In this document: piece after piece, positions 1-8,137 of the stretch
Layout of the letters: every line of letters starts with the position of its first letter
Numbering within the stretch: position 1 is the first letter of the stretch
NCBI GenBank assembly: GCA_021777355.1
Contig: JAJYDO010000001.1
Span: 68,601-105,388 of the forward strand
Origin: Actinomycetes bacterium
GTDB taxonomy: Bacteria > Actinomycetota > Acidimicrobiia > Acidimicrobiales > JABEUL01
DNA length: 36,788 nucleotides
Direction: 5' to 3'
Translations under genes and position numbers: made by a program
Notes under the pieces: model-generated
Database searches by the model: none
Told to the model about the DNA's origin: nothing
What the model saw: the letters and a program-made list of their open reading frames with translations, nothing else

Positions 1-1064
1 GATCCAATAAACACCGTATCTACAGGAATCTCCTTTACCGGAGTTCCGGGAACCAAACCCATATAAACAAGTGCCCGTTCGGCAGATTCTTTAAGACTTT
101 GCGATTCAATTGAATTTGGATCCGGAATGGAACCTGAAATCTGAATAACTTGGGATGGATTGGTTCCCCATGACACATATGGAGCCAGTTTGGAAGCGTC
201 AATATCTACCTCCCTGTCAAATGTTGCCCCTTCGTCGCTTTTTAGAGTTTTCCAGTCGGCTAATGCTTCTTCCCAAGCCGGACCCTTTGGAGCATAAGTT
301 CGGCCTTTAACGTATTCAAAAGTGGTCTCATCGGGTGCAATCATTCCGGCTCTGGCACCGGCCTCAATGGACATATTGCAAATTGTCATCCGTCCCTCCA
401 TCGAAAGATTCCTTATTGCCTCTCCCCTGTATTCAATAATCGAACCAATACCTCCGCTAGTGCCAATTTCACCGATAATTGCCAAGATCAGGTCTTTTGC
501 ACTCACGCCTTCTGGCAAGTCGCCATTTACGTTAACCGCCATGGTCTTAGGCTTTATCTGAGGAAGCGTTTGGGTGGCCAATACGTGCTCCACTTCGCTG
601 GTGCCGATCCCGAAAGCCAGTGCCCCGAAAGCTCCGTGCGTGGCAGTATGGCTGTCACCGCAAACAATTGTCATCCCAGGGAGCGACAAGCCCATTTCAG
701 GTCCGATTACGTGCACAATACCTTGACCTTTGTCTCCCATGGGAAAGTACTTAATTGAAAACTCTTCACAGTTGGCAGCCAAGACTTCCAACTGTTTGGC
801 CGAAATCGGATCTGCCACGGGTTTGTCAATGTCGACAGTAGGGACATTGTGATCTGCCGTGGCCACTGTCAGGTCCGGTCGAGCAACCGTCCTGCCGGCC
901 AAGCGGAGACCGTCAAAAGCTTGCGGGGAGGTAACTTCATGCACTAAATGGAGGTCTATCCACAAAAGGTCAGGCTCGCCTTCTGTTCTTGAAATAACAT
1001 GTCGTTCCCAGACCTTCTCAGCCAGGGTTAATGGTCTGCTTTCGGGATTTTTAGATGTGGTCAC
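1..1064 (-). CDS. leuC: 3-isopropylmalate dehydratase large subunit, partial (C-terminus beyond window edge)
   Basis: LeuC is the aconitase-family large subunit that, with LeuD, isomerises 2-isopropylmalate to 3-isopropylmalate in leucine synthesis. I translated the minus strand by hand from a GTG at 1064: [20 protein letters not shown], followed by family motifs such as [29 protein letters not shown] and [14 protein letters not shown]. About 354 residues are present; the family is usually about 470. The frame runs off the left edge at ...DTVFIGS, just before the usual CTN motif that gives the first [4Fe-4S] ligand, so all cluster cysteines and the swivel-side C-terminus lie outside. The start has only a weak upstream purine stretch. 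No leuD is visible; in this orientation it would lie left of the window. Confidence 0.95.
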   Translation of the reverse strand, partial: MTTSKNPESRPLTLAEKVWERHVISRTEGEPDLLWIDLHLVHEVTSPQAFDGLRLAGRTVARPDLTVATADHNVPTVDIDKPVADPISAKQLEVLAANCEEFSIKYFPMGDKGQGIVHVIGPEMGLSLPGMTIVCGDSHTATHGAFGALAFGIGTSEVEHVLATQTLPQIKPKTMAVNVNGDLPEGVSAKDLILAIIGEIGTSGGIGSIIEYRGEAIRNLSMEGRMTICNMSIEAGARAGMIAPDETTFEYVKGRTYAPKGPAWEEALADWKTLKSDEGATFDREVDIDASKLAPYVSWGTNPSQVIQISGSIPDPNSIESQSLKESAERALVYMGLVPGTPVKEIPVDTVFIG

Positions 1065-1122
1065 AGATATAGCCTATCGACTCCGACAAGCGCCTCTCAC
1101 CCTGGGCGAGGGCACATTTTGG

Positions 1123-1150
1123 TTGCAAAAGCGCTAACATAGTTTATTAG
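1123..1150 (+). promoter_or_regulatory. possible sigma70-type promoter of the Fe-S carrier gene
   Basis: TTGCAA at 1123-1128 and TATTAG at 1145-1150 are separated by 16 bases and lie 40 bases before the start of the A-type carrier gene, in the gap between it and the divergent leuC. The match is partial, so this is a candidate only. Confidence 0.25.
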
Positions 1151-1189
1151 ATAGTTATTCGTCGTAATCAACAAATAAAAGGAGTACCA

Positions 1190-1558
1190 GTGACTACTAC
1201 TGCATCGAGTGTAACGATTGGGAAAAGGCCCTCGCCCATAACATTAACTTCAAAAGCCCAGGAAAAAGTAGCCGAACTTCTTGCCCAGGAAGACGAATTA
1301 GACGAACTGGTGCTAAGGGTTGCTGTGAAACCAGGTGGATGCTCTGGGTTTAGCTACGACATGTTCTTCGATACAGAGGTGAACAGCGATGACATCGTCA
1401 AAACCTTCGGATCCGTGAAAGTCGCAGTAGATGCCGAAAGTGCCAATTTGCTTCGAGGCTCAACACTAGAGTTCGAAGACGGCCTCCAAGGTGCAGGTTT
1501 TCACATCACTAACCCAAATGCAACCAAAACATGTGGTTGCGGCTCGTCTTTTAGTTGA
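1190..1558 (+). CDS. erpA: A-type iron-sulfur cluster carrier (ErpA/IscA/HesB family)
   Basis: A-type carriers accept a nascent Fe-S cluster and pass it to apo-enzymes in the cytoplasm. The 122-residue product has the three family cysteines: one in PGGCSGFSY and two in the C-terminal TCGCGSSF. Length is normal for the family. The start is GTG at 1190, preceded by AAAAGGAG at 1177-1184 with 5 bases spacing. Its neighbour leuC is itself a [4Fe-4S] enzyme transcribed divergently, and SdhB and WhiB2 in this window also need clusters, so a housekeeping role is reasonable. The split between ErpA and IscA cannot be decided from sequence alone; in actinobacteria the single copy is usually called ErpA. 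Confidence 0.9.
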   Translation: MTTTASSVTIGKRPSPITLTSKAQEKVAELLAQEDELDELVLRVAVKPGGCSGFSYDMFFDTEVNSDDIVKTFGSVKVAVDAESANLLRGSTLEFEDGLQGAGFHITNPNATKTCGCGSSFS

Positions 1559-1668
1559 TTGAGATAACTACTAAATTCGGCAGGTTCCCAGTAAAGCTGT
1601 GAACTGTTTTTTGCTGCAAGATTTAGCCAAACATTACCCCCTCGGGCCAACATCGGAGAGTTTCCCAA

Positions 1669-2424
1669 TTGAAGATTAAACTATATGCTGCCGTATTATT
1701 TGTAGCGCTGATGGGAAGTGCTTGTTCAAGTAATTCGACTCCTGTTGCACCCCGCACCGGATTACTGGCGTTAAATGGGGCCCAGCTGCTTGCCAAAGCT
1801 GCAACTTTCGACAATGCTGCAAAAGGGGTCCACTACTCCGGAGTTGCCCAGTCAACTTCGTCATCGCCAAATCAACAAGACGTAATCTCAGGTGACGCCA
1901 CTTCCGATGCCGGCCAAGCTCTATCTAAAGCCGGGACGATGACTGATCAGGTGGTCTTGGTAAGCGGGACGGCATATGTGAACGGGAACAATGCAGCACT
2001 CCAAAATGACATAGCGCTAAATGCCCAAGATGCTGCAGCCTACGCTGGAAAATGGATTTCGTTCACGCAAGCAGACTCGAGTTATCCGTCAATTTCATCA
2101 AGTTTGACTTTGTCCTCGCTCCTTCCAAATTTCATTCCATCGGGAAAATTAACAGTCAGTGGGCCCACCACTTACAACGGACTACAAGTAGTAACTGTCA
2201 GCGGTGGATTGCCCTCGAGTGCCAATGGAAGCGGAGCCACAGGAAATGCCAAAGTATACATTTTGATGAAAGCTCCGAATTACATAGTTGGTGCCCAAGT
2301 GAGTCTCTCACAAGCTGGTTCTTCAATTAAGGCAACCATTTCATTCTCAAATTGGAATAAAGCGCCATTCATCGTTCCTCCCCCTGGTTCGATTAGCTGT
2401 TCAACCATAAGTTCGTGTAAGTAA
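1669..2424 (+). CDS. putative lipoprotein, LppX/LprG-like fold suspected (paralogue 1)
   Basis: The N-terminus MKIKLYAAVLFVALMGSACS is a lipoprotein signal peptide with a lipobox (GSAC; Cys19). The start is TTG at 1669 with GGAGAG at 1655-1660. The rest is Ser/Thr/Asn-rich and probably beta-rich. Its layout, with an N-terminal helix-like segment (LNGAQLLAKAA), a GKWISF motif and a LSLSSLL-type turn, recalls the LppX/LprAFG family that carries lipids or glycolipids across the actinobacterial envelope; that assignment is inference. The C-terminus ends ISCSTISSCK. The next gene encodes a clear paralogue sharing the KWI motif, the FSNW motif and the same C-terminal two-cysteine ending. Substrate unknown. 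Confidence 0.8.
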   Translation: MKIKLYAAVLFVALMGSACSSNSTPVAPRTGLLALNGAQLLAKAATFDNAAKGVHYSGVAQSTSSSPNQQDVISGDATSDAGQALSKAGTMTDQVVLVSGTAYVNGNNAALQNDIALNAQDAAAYAGKWISFTQADSSYPSISSSLTLSSLLPNFIPSGKLTVSGPTTYNGLQVVTVSGGLPSSANGSGATGNAKVYILMKAPNYIVGAQVSLSQAGSSIKATISFSNWNKAPFIVPPPGSISCSTISSCK

Positions 2425-2445
2425 CTTGAAGGATAAGCTGGCTTC

Positions 2446-3324
2446 ATGAATTCAGTGCTTCTTCCAAAGTTGCAACGTGTTCTCGGAACATTACTCGCAC
2501 TCATTGTCCTTCCGCTTTTCTTGGCAGATTGCTCGGGTGCTTCAAATACGGCCAAAACCTCTCAGCCGTCAACCACACGTGCCAAGAATAATGTGTCAAC
2601 TACAACCCAAGGCAGCACCATTCCTTTTTCGACGAGCCCGGGTGCAACAACTACTGCCCCGTCAACTCTAAAGGGCCTGGATTCACAGCAAATTATCTCT
2701 CTGTCGCTACAGGCAGCCAATAAAGCCGGATCGGTCCACTACACTGTGACCAATACCGCAGGTGGAACAAGCACCGGCCAGGTTGGGGATGCTCAAGTAT
2801 CAAGCGGTATTCAAACTAATAGTGGTGGCGGGCAAGGCACGACTACAATCCGGTTGACAAACGGAAACATTTACGTTATAGGCGATGCTACGGGGCTTTC
2901 GAATTACAACGGTTTTAATTCAAGCGATGCTGCAACTTATGCCAATAAATGGATTGAGTACAATTCGAGCGAACCAGCCTATAGCTCAATTGCAGCTGAT
3001 CTTTCACTTGGATCACTTCTCACGACTTCATTTCCAAGCCAAAGTCTTTCAAAGCCGATACAAAGCGTGGTCAATGGCCAGCCGGTCATAGAAATCTCAG
3101 GATCATTGGTAACTAATACCGGTTCGAACGAGGTAATGGTGAATGTCACTGTTGCAATCTCCCAAGTTTCACCATTTTTTCCGATAGAGTCTGTAGTTTC
3201 AGGTTCCACAGGCACTGCTACAGGTTCGACGACAGTGGTGTTTTCAAATTGGGGAGAACAGGTTAATGTGCCCATTCCTCCAAATCCCATTCAGTGCAGC
3301 ATAATTTCGAGTTGTGGAGGTTGA
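2446..3324 (+). CDS. putative lipoprotein, LppX/LprG-like fold suspected (paralogue 2)
   Basis: This 292-residue protein has a long hydrophobic signal peptide ending LPLFLADCSG (lipobox-like, Cys29), then a Ser/Thr-rich linker of about 45 residues, then a domain matching the preceding gene: DAATYANKWIEYNSSEPAYS, LSLGSLL, VFSNWG and the terminal IQCSIISSCGG. It starts 22 bases after the upstream gene, with AAGGA ahead of the ATG, so the two are probably co-transcribed and arose by tandem duplication. The linker is absent from paralogue 1. The GGAGG inside its last codons serves as ribosome site for ridA. Function is not established; lipid or ligand carriage at the membrane surface is a guess from fold resemblance. 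Confidence 0.8.
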   Translation: MNSVLLPKLQRVLGTLLALIVLPLFLADCSGASNTAKTSQPSTTRAKNNVSTTTQGSTIPFSTSPGATTTAPSTLKGLDSQQIISLSLQAANKAGSVHYTVTNTAGGTSTGQVGDAQVSSGIQTNSGGGQGTTTIRLTNGNIYVIGDATGLSNYNGFNSSDAATYANKWIEYNSSEPAYSSIAADLSLGSLLTTSFPSQSLSKPIQSVVNGQPVIEISGSLVTNTGSNEVMVNVTVAISQVSPFFPIESVVSGSTGTATGSTTVVFSNWGEQVNVPIPPNPIQCSIISSCGG

Positions 3325-3325
3325 T

Positions 3326-3670
3326 ATGCCACCAGTAGGGCCATATACGCCAATAGTCAGAGCCGGTGATTTTCTGTTTTGCTCCGGACAAATCGGACTG
3401 ACGGAAAGCGGACTTTCAGAAGTTTTTTCAGACCAAGTGAAAGCTGCAATCGCAAATCTAGCGAAACTGCTCGATGAAACGGGTGCAAGTCTTGGCGACG
3501 TGGTCAAGACTACAGTGTTTCTTTCAAATATGGACAACTATTCGGAGATGAATACTGCGTACATGGAAGCATTTGGAGATCACAGGCCCGCAAGGTCTGC
3601 AATCGGAGTTGGTGCACTTCCACTTGGAGCACTAGTTGAGATAGAGGCCATTGCTTATAGACCCGAGTAA
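3326..3670 (+). CDS. ridA: RidA family (YjgF/YER057c/UK114) enamine/imine deaminase
   Basis: RidA proteins hydrolyse reactive enamine/imine intermediates released by PLP enzymes such as threonine dehydratase. The 114-residue product has the family outline: FLFCSGQIGL near the N-terminus, LLDETGASLGDVVKTTVFL in the middle, and RPARSAIGVGALPLGALVEI near the C-terminus, including the conserved Arg that binds the substrate carboxylate and the downstream Glu (VEIEAIAY). I start it at ATG 3326, which has GGAGG at 3316-3320 five bases upstream; an in-frame GTG at 3314 overlaps that ribosome site and is unlikely. It follows the lipoprotein gene stop by one base, suggesting translational coupling, though no functional link is apparent. 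Confidence 0.88.
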   Translation: MPPVGPYTPIVRAGDFLFCSGQIGLTESGLSEVFSDQVKAAIANLAKLLDETGASLGDVVKTTVFLSNMDNYSEMNTAYMEAFGDHRPARSAIGVGALPLGALVEIEAIAYRPE

Positions 3671-3720
3671 GAAAAATTTAGCTTTCGTAACGTGTTTGGT
3701 TCAATTTCATAGATCAATAC

Positions 3721-3739
3721 CAAGACTGGTCTAGTCTTG
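3721..3739. repeat. 7-bp perfect inverted repeat between convergent genes
   Basis: CAAGACT (3721-3727) and AGTCTTG (3733-3739) flank a 5-base loop and cover the stop codon of the minus-strand antitoxin-like gene, 50 bases after the ridA stop. It may end transcription from one or both sides, but there is no T-run on either strand. Confidence 0.35.
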
Positions 3740-4000
3740 CCCAAATCTACAAGGTGAATAGGACACATCAATTGATGTCCAAGCCATATGAGAAGCCAAT
3801 ACTGCCAAGTCAGGCAATTCATCAGATCCATTTAGCCGAGCGAGGATTGCTACGTCCTTTATTACTGTGATTCGACGCTGCTCGTGGTTAAGCGCTCGTG
3901 AAACTACGGCAGCTCGGCATCGTGTTTCACCATTGGCCACTAAGTCATCGATGAATTCTACAAATTCTTCACTTAACCGAGGAGTAATTTTCTTACTCAT
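3731..4000 (-). CDS. solitary ribbon-helix-helix/MazE-like antitoxin-type protein
   Basis: The product from ATG 4000 (MSKKITPRLSEEFVEFIDDL...) is about 89 residues. It has a short N-terminal strand, then a helix-turn-helix-like CRAAVVSRALNHEQRR, then an acidic tail (ILARLNGSDELPDLAVLASH), the layout of actinobacterial RHH antitoxins in which a DNA-binding N-terminus precedes a toxin-wrapping tail. An in-frame ATG at 4012 is an alternative start; neither has a good ribosome site. No toxin gene accompanies it: ridA ends 60 bases downstream on the other strand, and the 223 bases upstream hold no ORF. It is either an orphan regulator or the relic of a lost toxin-antitoxin pair. Family assignment is by pattern only. 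Confidence 0.6.
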   Translation of the reverse strand: MSKKITPRLSEEFVEFIDDLVANGETRCRAAVVSRALNHEQRRITVIKDVAILARLNGSDELPDLAVLASHMAWTSIDVSYSPCRFGQD

Positions 4001-4223
4001 TACTATATACATTGACACAACTAGAAGTTTCAAGGTTCGATAACAAGACTCAGAAGGCATGCGTAAGGTGAAGTCGAGTTATTTGCAATTTGCTTTTGAA
4101 ATTCTTCGATGGCTTTACTTTTTTTCCTATCCGAGATGATCACATGGCAGCTAATAGACGGTCTTCTCTTGAACCATTTACGCGATCCAAACCCAACTGC
4201 CTACCTTCAAGTAATAACAACTG

Positions 4224-4922
4224 TTAGTGCAACTTGGGTGACCATCTGGAAGATCCAAATCGATATCCAACACTTCTGACTGTGTCAATTAGATTTGCAT
4301 GTTCCTCACCCAGCTTTGCTCGAAGTCGTCGGACGTGGACATCAACAGTCCTTGCGCCTCCAAAATACTCATATCCCCACACTCTAGAGAGCAAAGTGTC
4401 ACGGGTAAAAACCTTACCGGGTCTAGATGCCAAAAACTTCAACAATTCATACTCCATATAAGTTAGATCTAGTGGTTTTCCGTCTAACAAGGCTTGATAA
4501 GTTTCTGTATTTAAGATAAGCGGGCCGTGCTGGATCAACTCTGGTCTCCGACTTTTCCCCGATTTGGCAAGCAAGTGGGCTGCCCTATAAGACATCTCGC
4601 CTTCGACCATTGAATCGAGAACAAAGTCATCGTAGAGATCGTCTCTCATCTCCAGGTCTGAAATCCTCGTCGTTTGAACCACTACAAGAATCGGTCCGAT
4701 CGGATTCTTTGCAGTCCTAAGCGATCTGCAAGTTGCCCATCCGGTTTCCGGAGAAGAAAGAGTGGATACAACAACTGCAGAAACCGAAGAATCTTCGTCT
4801 GCTTCTACATGATTGATCAGATCCTCCACATCCCCAAAGGATTTGACGGCAAATCCGCCAACTTCTAATTCCCTCATCATCATGAGCGGAAATGGATCGG
4901 GGAAGCATGCTAAGAAGTCCAA
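4224..4922 (-). CDS. glnR: OmpR-family orphan response regulator, GlnR-like
   Basis: The C-terminal half (about residues 135-225) is a clear OmpR/PhoB winged helix: LTYMEYELLKFLASRPGKVF, TRDTLLSRVWGYEYFGG, RTVDVHVRRLRAKLG, DTVRSVGYRF. This is very close in style to actinobacterial GlnR, the orphan regulator that activates glnA and other nitrogen genes. The N-terminal receiver is weak: the segment where a phospho-acceptor Asp is expected reads SAVVVSTLSSPETGWATCRS, with no Asp, so phosphorylation control is doubtful. The gene starts at TTG 4922 with GAGGAG upstream and lies only 13 bases after glnA2 on the same strand, so the two probably form an operon. That context is the main reason to prefer GlnR over other OmpR members. 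Confidence 0.7.
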   Translation of the reverse strand: MDFLACFPDPFPLMMMRELEVGGFAVKSFGDVEDLINHVEADEDSSVSAVVVSTLSSPETGWATCRSLRTAKNPIGPILVVVQTTRISDLEMRDDLYDDFVLDSMVEGEMSYRAAHLLAKSGKSRRPELIQHGPLILNTETYQALLDGKPLDLTYMEYELLKFLASRPGKVFTRDTLLSRVWGYEYFGGARTVDVHVRRLRAKLGEEHANLIDTVRSVGYRFGSSRWSPKLH

Positions 4923-4935
4923 AATTAAAAACTCC

Positions 4936-6279
4936 TCACAGCGAAGGAAGATAGCGTTCTAACTCGTAGTGGGTAACTTGTTCGGCAAAGCCAGCCCACT
5001 CTGATCTTTTGTTCTTAATAAACCATTCAAAAACATGTTCCCCTAATACATTGGCTGCAAGTTCAGACTTCTCCATGAGATCCACTGCTGCTTGCAGATC
5101 ACCTGGCAGTTGGCGATGGTCGTCGCTTGTATGGCCGTGGGATATTTTGTAAAGATTAGTTACGGCTTCCTCCGGCAGGACTAAGCCGTCTTCAATTCCT
5201 TTTAGTCCGGCTTCGAGAATCAAGGCGAAAGTCAGATATGGATTACATGCTGCATCCGGTGCACGGTATTCAATCCTGGCTGCATCTGCAATTCCGTCCC
5301 TTACTACAGGGACTCTAACTAATGCTGATCGATTATTTCGCGCCCAAGATACATTCACGGGAGCTTCGTAGCCTGGAACCAATCGCTTGTATGAGTTCAC
5401 CCACTGATTTGTCACAGCTGTAATTTCCGGAGCAAAATAAAGGACTCCTGCAATGAATTTCTTTGCTACTTCAGAAAGTCCATACTCATCATCTGGATCC
5501 GAAAAAGCGTTTTCCTCGTTTTTAAACAATGAAAAGTGCGTATGCATGCCAGAGCCTTGCTGATTAGTCATTGGCTTTGGCATGAAACTTGCATGGACTC
5601 CTTGTTCGTTGGCGAGTCCTTTAACAATGAGCCTTACAGTCATTATTGTGTCGGCCATCGTCAGAGCATCCGTATAGCGAAGATCGATCTCATGCTGTGA
5701 CGGAGCGTCTTCATGCTGAGTGTGTTCGACTGGAATTCCCATATCTTCAAGGGTCAGCACAGTACGTTTTCTAAGCTCCGTGGCCAAATCCGTTACGGTC
5801 AGGTCGAAGTAGGATCCTGAATCCAAAGGAATCGGCCTTACCCCGTGTTCTCCAGTCAGAGAATCTGATGCAAAGTAAAAATACTCGATCTCAGGAGCTG
5901 CAAAGAATTTATAGCCTCGCTCATTTGCCCTGCGGAGGGCCTTTCTTAAAACATGCCTGGGACATCCCTCAAATGGGCTTAGATCAGGATTCAAAATGTC
6001 GCACACCATTCTTGCAACCGGAGCATCATCAACCTGCCAGGGGAGTATCTGAAAGGTATTGGCATCAGGAGCTACCAGCATGTCAGCTTCCTGCACGCGG
6101 GAAAATCCGTCGATGGCAGAGCCGTCAAAGGTCATCCCCTCCTCCAAGACGTGTTCCAATTCGGCCGGAGTAATAGAAAACCCTTTAGGAGTACCTAAAA
6201 CGTCGGTAAACCAAAGTTGAACAAAGCGAATACCCCTTTCTTCAACGGTCCTTAATACATAATCAGCTTCTTGGCGCAA
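4936..6279 (-). CDS. glnA2: type I glutamine synthetase, GlnA2-like
   Basis: Glutamine synthetase condenses glutamate and ammonia using ATP. At 447 residues it is shorter than GlnA1 and follows the M. tuberculosis GlnA2 pattern: [86 protein letters not shown], and the C-terminal HVFEWFIKNKRSEWAGF. Metal and substrate residues of the GSI core are present. An NLY triplet occurs at 375-377, where adenylylated enzymes carry their Tyr, but the non-adenylylated B. subtilis type also has a Tyr there, so this does not prove modification. The start is TTG 6279 with AAGGAG five bases upstream. It is divergent from glnA1 and upstream of the GlnR-like gene. Confidence 0.93.
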   Translation of the reverse strand: MRQEADYVLRTVEERGIRFVQLWFTDVLGTPKGFSITPAELEHVLEEGMTFDGSAIDGFSRVQEADMLVAPDANTFQILPWQVDDAPVARMVCDILNPDLSPFEGCPRHVLRKALRRANERGYKFFAAPEIEYFYFASDSLTGEHGVRPIPLDSGSYFDLTVTDLATELRKRTVLTLEDMGIPVEHTQHEDAPSQHEIDLRYTDALTMADTIMTVRLIVKGLANEQGVHASFMPKPMTNQQGSGMHTHFSLFKNEENAFSDPDDEYGLSEVAKKFIAGVLYFAPEITAVTNQWVNSYKRLVPGYEAPVNVSWARNNRSALVRVPVVRDGIADAARIEYRAPDAACNPYLTFALILEAGLKGIEDGLVLPEEAVTNLYKISHGHTSDDHRQLPGDLQAAVDLMEKSELAANVLGEHVFEWFIKNKRSEWAGFAEQVTHYELERYLPSL

Positions 6280-6349
6280 TTAATCTCCTTCTTCCAATTA
6301 TTACCCATATAAATATCTATGGCTCAGAAAGTACTAGTGTTGCACTTGG

Positions 6350-6380
6350 AATGTGCCATGTTCATACGATATGGCACATT
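6350..6380. promoter_or_regulatory. 10-bp perfect inverted repeat (operator candidate) between glnA2 and glnA1
   Basis: AATGTGCCAT (6350-6359) and ATGGCACATT (6371-6380) form perfect 10-bp arms around an 11-base centre. The centre-to-centre distance of 21 bases, about two helical turns, suits a dimeric regulator bound to one DNA face. It lies 71 bases upstream of the glnA2 start and about 165 before glnA1, and there is no T-run, so an operator is more likely than a terminator. Confidence 0.5.
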
Positions 6381-6411
6381 TGGCGAAGTGGATGGTACAG
6401 ATTATGTAAAA

Positions 6412-6449
6412 TTCACACGCCGTTTACATTTCTGCCATGAACCCGTAAC
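6412..6449 (+). promoter_or_regulatory. GlnR-box-like array with 11-bp phasing upstream of glnA1
   Basis: TTCAC (6412-6416), TTTAC (6423-6427) and GTAAC (6445-6449) lie at offsets of 11 and 22 bases. The known actinobacterial GlnR box alternates GTnAC and GaAAC every 11 bases, so these fit the GTnAC half-site; the intermediate GaAAC half-sites are poorly conserved. About 20-30 bases further on is an AT-rich stretch (TAAATTATATT, 6471-6481) that could hold the -10 element, with no good -35, which would fit an activator-dependent promoter. The regulator would be the GlnR-like product of 4224-4922. Confidence 0.45.
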
Positions 6450-6544
6450 AAGGGCATGTCAAGGTAGGGGTAAATTATATTAACTAGTACCTGCAGGGCG
6501 AGGCCGTCAGGCAGTGGGACAACCTATTGAGGAGGACAGCAAAA

Positions 6545-7966
6545 GTGCAGCCTAGAACCCCGGCTGATGTAGTAAAACTACTTGCCGACGAAAAAATCGA
6601 GTTCGTGGACCTAAGATTCTGCGATCTACCTGGAATGATGCAACACTTTTCGGTGCCAGCTCACCAGCTGACCGAAGAGAGTTTTGAGGAGGGTTTCGGA
6701 TTTGACGGTTCATCTATCCGTGGATTCCAGCAGATTCATGAATCCGACATGCTGTTGCTGCCGGATCCAAATACTGTTGTAGTCGATCCTTTCCGTCAGC
6801 ACCCGACGATGAACTTGAACTGCTTCATCAAGGATCCCGTCACTGAGGAGTCCTACAGCAGAGACCCGCGTTTCATAGCCAAAAAGGCAGAAGCATACCT
6901 AACAACCACCGGTATTGCCGACACCGCTTACTTCGGCCCGGAAGCTGAATTCTTCATTTTCGACGATGTCAAATATGGACAAAACCAGTATTCCGCCTAC
7001 TACGAAGTAGATTCCGTGGAGGGACACTGGAATACTTCGAAGGACGAGGAGCCAAACCTTGGCTACAAGCTTCGACCAAAGGAAGGTTACTTCCCAGTCC
7101 CGCCCTCAGACCACTTCCAGGACCTGCGCTCTGAGATGGTTATGGTTATGGAGAGTTTGGGCATTGAGATCGAAGTTCAACACCACGAGGTTGCAACTGC
7201 TGGCCAGGCCGAGATCGACATGAGATTCGGCACTTTGTTGGAGATGGCAGACAAGCTTATGCTCTACAAATACATAGTGAAGTCAGTAGCCCGCCAGCAC
7301 GGCGTGACAGCAACATTTATGCCAAAGCCCCTTTTCCAGGACAACGGCTCTGGAATGCACACCCACCAGTCCCTTTGGAATGGGTCTGAGCCGCTCTTTT
7401 ATGGCGATGGATATGCAGGATTAAGCGACATGGGCCGCTGGTATATCGGTGGAATCTTAAAGCACGCAGGTTCAATTCTCGGATTTGCAGCTCCGACCAC
7501 CAACTCGTACAAGAGACTTGTCCCCGGATATGAAGCACCCGTTAACCTGGTTTACTCGCAGAGGAACAGGTCGGCGGCTTGTCGAATTCCGCTCTATTCA
7601 AAGTCTCCCAAGGCTAAACGAGTTGAATTTAGATGTCCCGATGCCTCTGCCAACCCTTACATAGCTTTTGCCGCCATGTTAATGGCCGGACTAGATGGCG
7701 TTCAAAACAAGATTGAGCCGCCTGAGCCGGTTGAGCAGGACCTTTTTGACATGTCAGCAGAGGAACTTTCCAAGATCAAGACAGTTCCGGGCTCGCTTGA
7801 AGGAGCACTTGCCGCTCTGGAAGCCGACCAGGATTACCTCAAAAAAGGTGGAGTATTCACCCAGGACGTGATTGACACGTGGCTTGAGTACAAGAGACTC
7901 AATGAAGTAGACGAAATTAGACTTCGACCCCACCCGTGGGAGTTCATGCTCTACTACGACATATAG
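6545..7966 (+). CDS. glnA1: type I glutamine synthetase, GlnA1-like, adenylylation-site Tyr replaced by Phe
   Basis: This 473-residue protein closely follows actinobacterial GlnA1: [95 protein letters not shown] and the C-terminal FMLYYDI. I start it at GTG 6545, with GAGGAGGA at 6529-6536 upstream; the in-frame TTG at 6527 overlaps that ribosome site. In adenylylated GSI enzymes the control Tyr sits in a K/D-NLY-D/E loop; here the loop reads [11 protein letters not shown], so Phe401 (TTT at 7745-7747) replaces it and covalent regulation by GlnE would not be possible at this position. The 3' end is the attachment site of the downstream island. Confidence 0.95.
   Translation: MQPRTPADVVKLLADEKIEFVDLRFCDLPGMMQHFSVPAHQLTEESFEEGFGFDGSSIRGFQQIHESDMLLLPDPNTVVVDPFRQHPTMNLNCFIKDPVTEESYSRDPRFIAKKAEAYLTTTGIADTAYFGPEAEFFIFDDVKYGQNQYSAYYEVDSVEGHWNTSKDEEPNLGYKLRPKEGYFPVPPSDHFQDLRSEMVMVMESLGIEIEVQHHEVATAGQAEIDMRFGTLLEMADKLMLYKYIVKSVARQHGVTATFMPKPLFQDNGSGMHTHQSLWNGSEPLFYGDGYAGLSDMGRWYIGGILKHAGSILGFAAPTTNSYKRLVPGYEAPVNLVYSQRNRSAACRIPLYSKSPKAKRVEFRCPDASANPYIAFAAMLMAGLDGVQNKIEPPEPVEQDLFDMSAEELSKIKTVPGSLEGALAALEADQDYLKKGGVFTQDVIDTWLEYKRLNEVDEIRLRPHPWEFMLYYDI
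7943..7962 (+). repeat. left direct repeat (attachment-site candidate) in glnA1 3' end
   Basis: The 20 bases TTCATGCTCTACTACGACAT encode FMLYYD plus the first two bases of the last sense codon of glnA1. They recur exactly at 9503-9522; flanking bases differ on both sides. Confidence 0.85.
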
Positions 7967-7972
7967 GCTCTA

Positions 7973-7994
7973 CCGGGACATTCATTTGTCTCGG
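7973..7994 (+). terminator. possible hairpin just after glnA1 stop
   Basis: CCGGGACA (7973-7980) can pair with TGTCTCGG (7987-7994), with one G-U pair and a 6-base loop, starting 6 bases after the glnA1 stop. No T-run follows, so termination here is uncertain. It lies inside the island and may substitute for the displaced native terminator. Confidence 0.35.
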
Positions 7995-8042
7995 TCCCTA
8001 CAATATCCCCATAAACTGTGCTGGAGTCCAATCCATTGCAAG

Positions 8043-8082
8043 CCTCAACTCTCACGCGCAAACAGACTCCTGAGAGTTGAGG
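8043..8082. repeat. 12-bp perfect inverted repeat in the island left arm
   Basis: CCTCAACTCTCA (8043-8054) and TGAGAGTTGAGG (8071-8082) pair perfectly around a 16-base loop. There is no T-run on either strand. It could be a hairpin that slows read-through from glnA1, or a recombinase-binding site of the island. Confidence 0.6.
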
Positions 8083-8137
8083 TCTTCGCGGGCGCTACCC
8101 GGTCACGGGCCGACTCCGTCAAGTTGAACTAACCCCG

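Noticed and set aside
1590-1625. Possible terminator after the A-type carrier gene (CAGT...ACTG then TTTTTT)
   Set aside because: The stem is only four base pairs; not convincing despite the T-run.
6527-6544. TTG start for glnA1 at 6527
   Set aside because: It overlaps the GAGGAGGA ribosome site that serves GTG 6545, and the extra residues have no family match.
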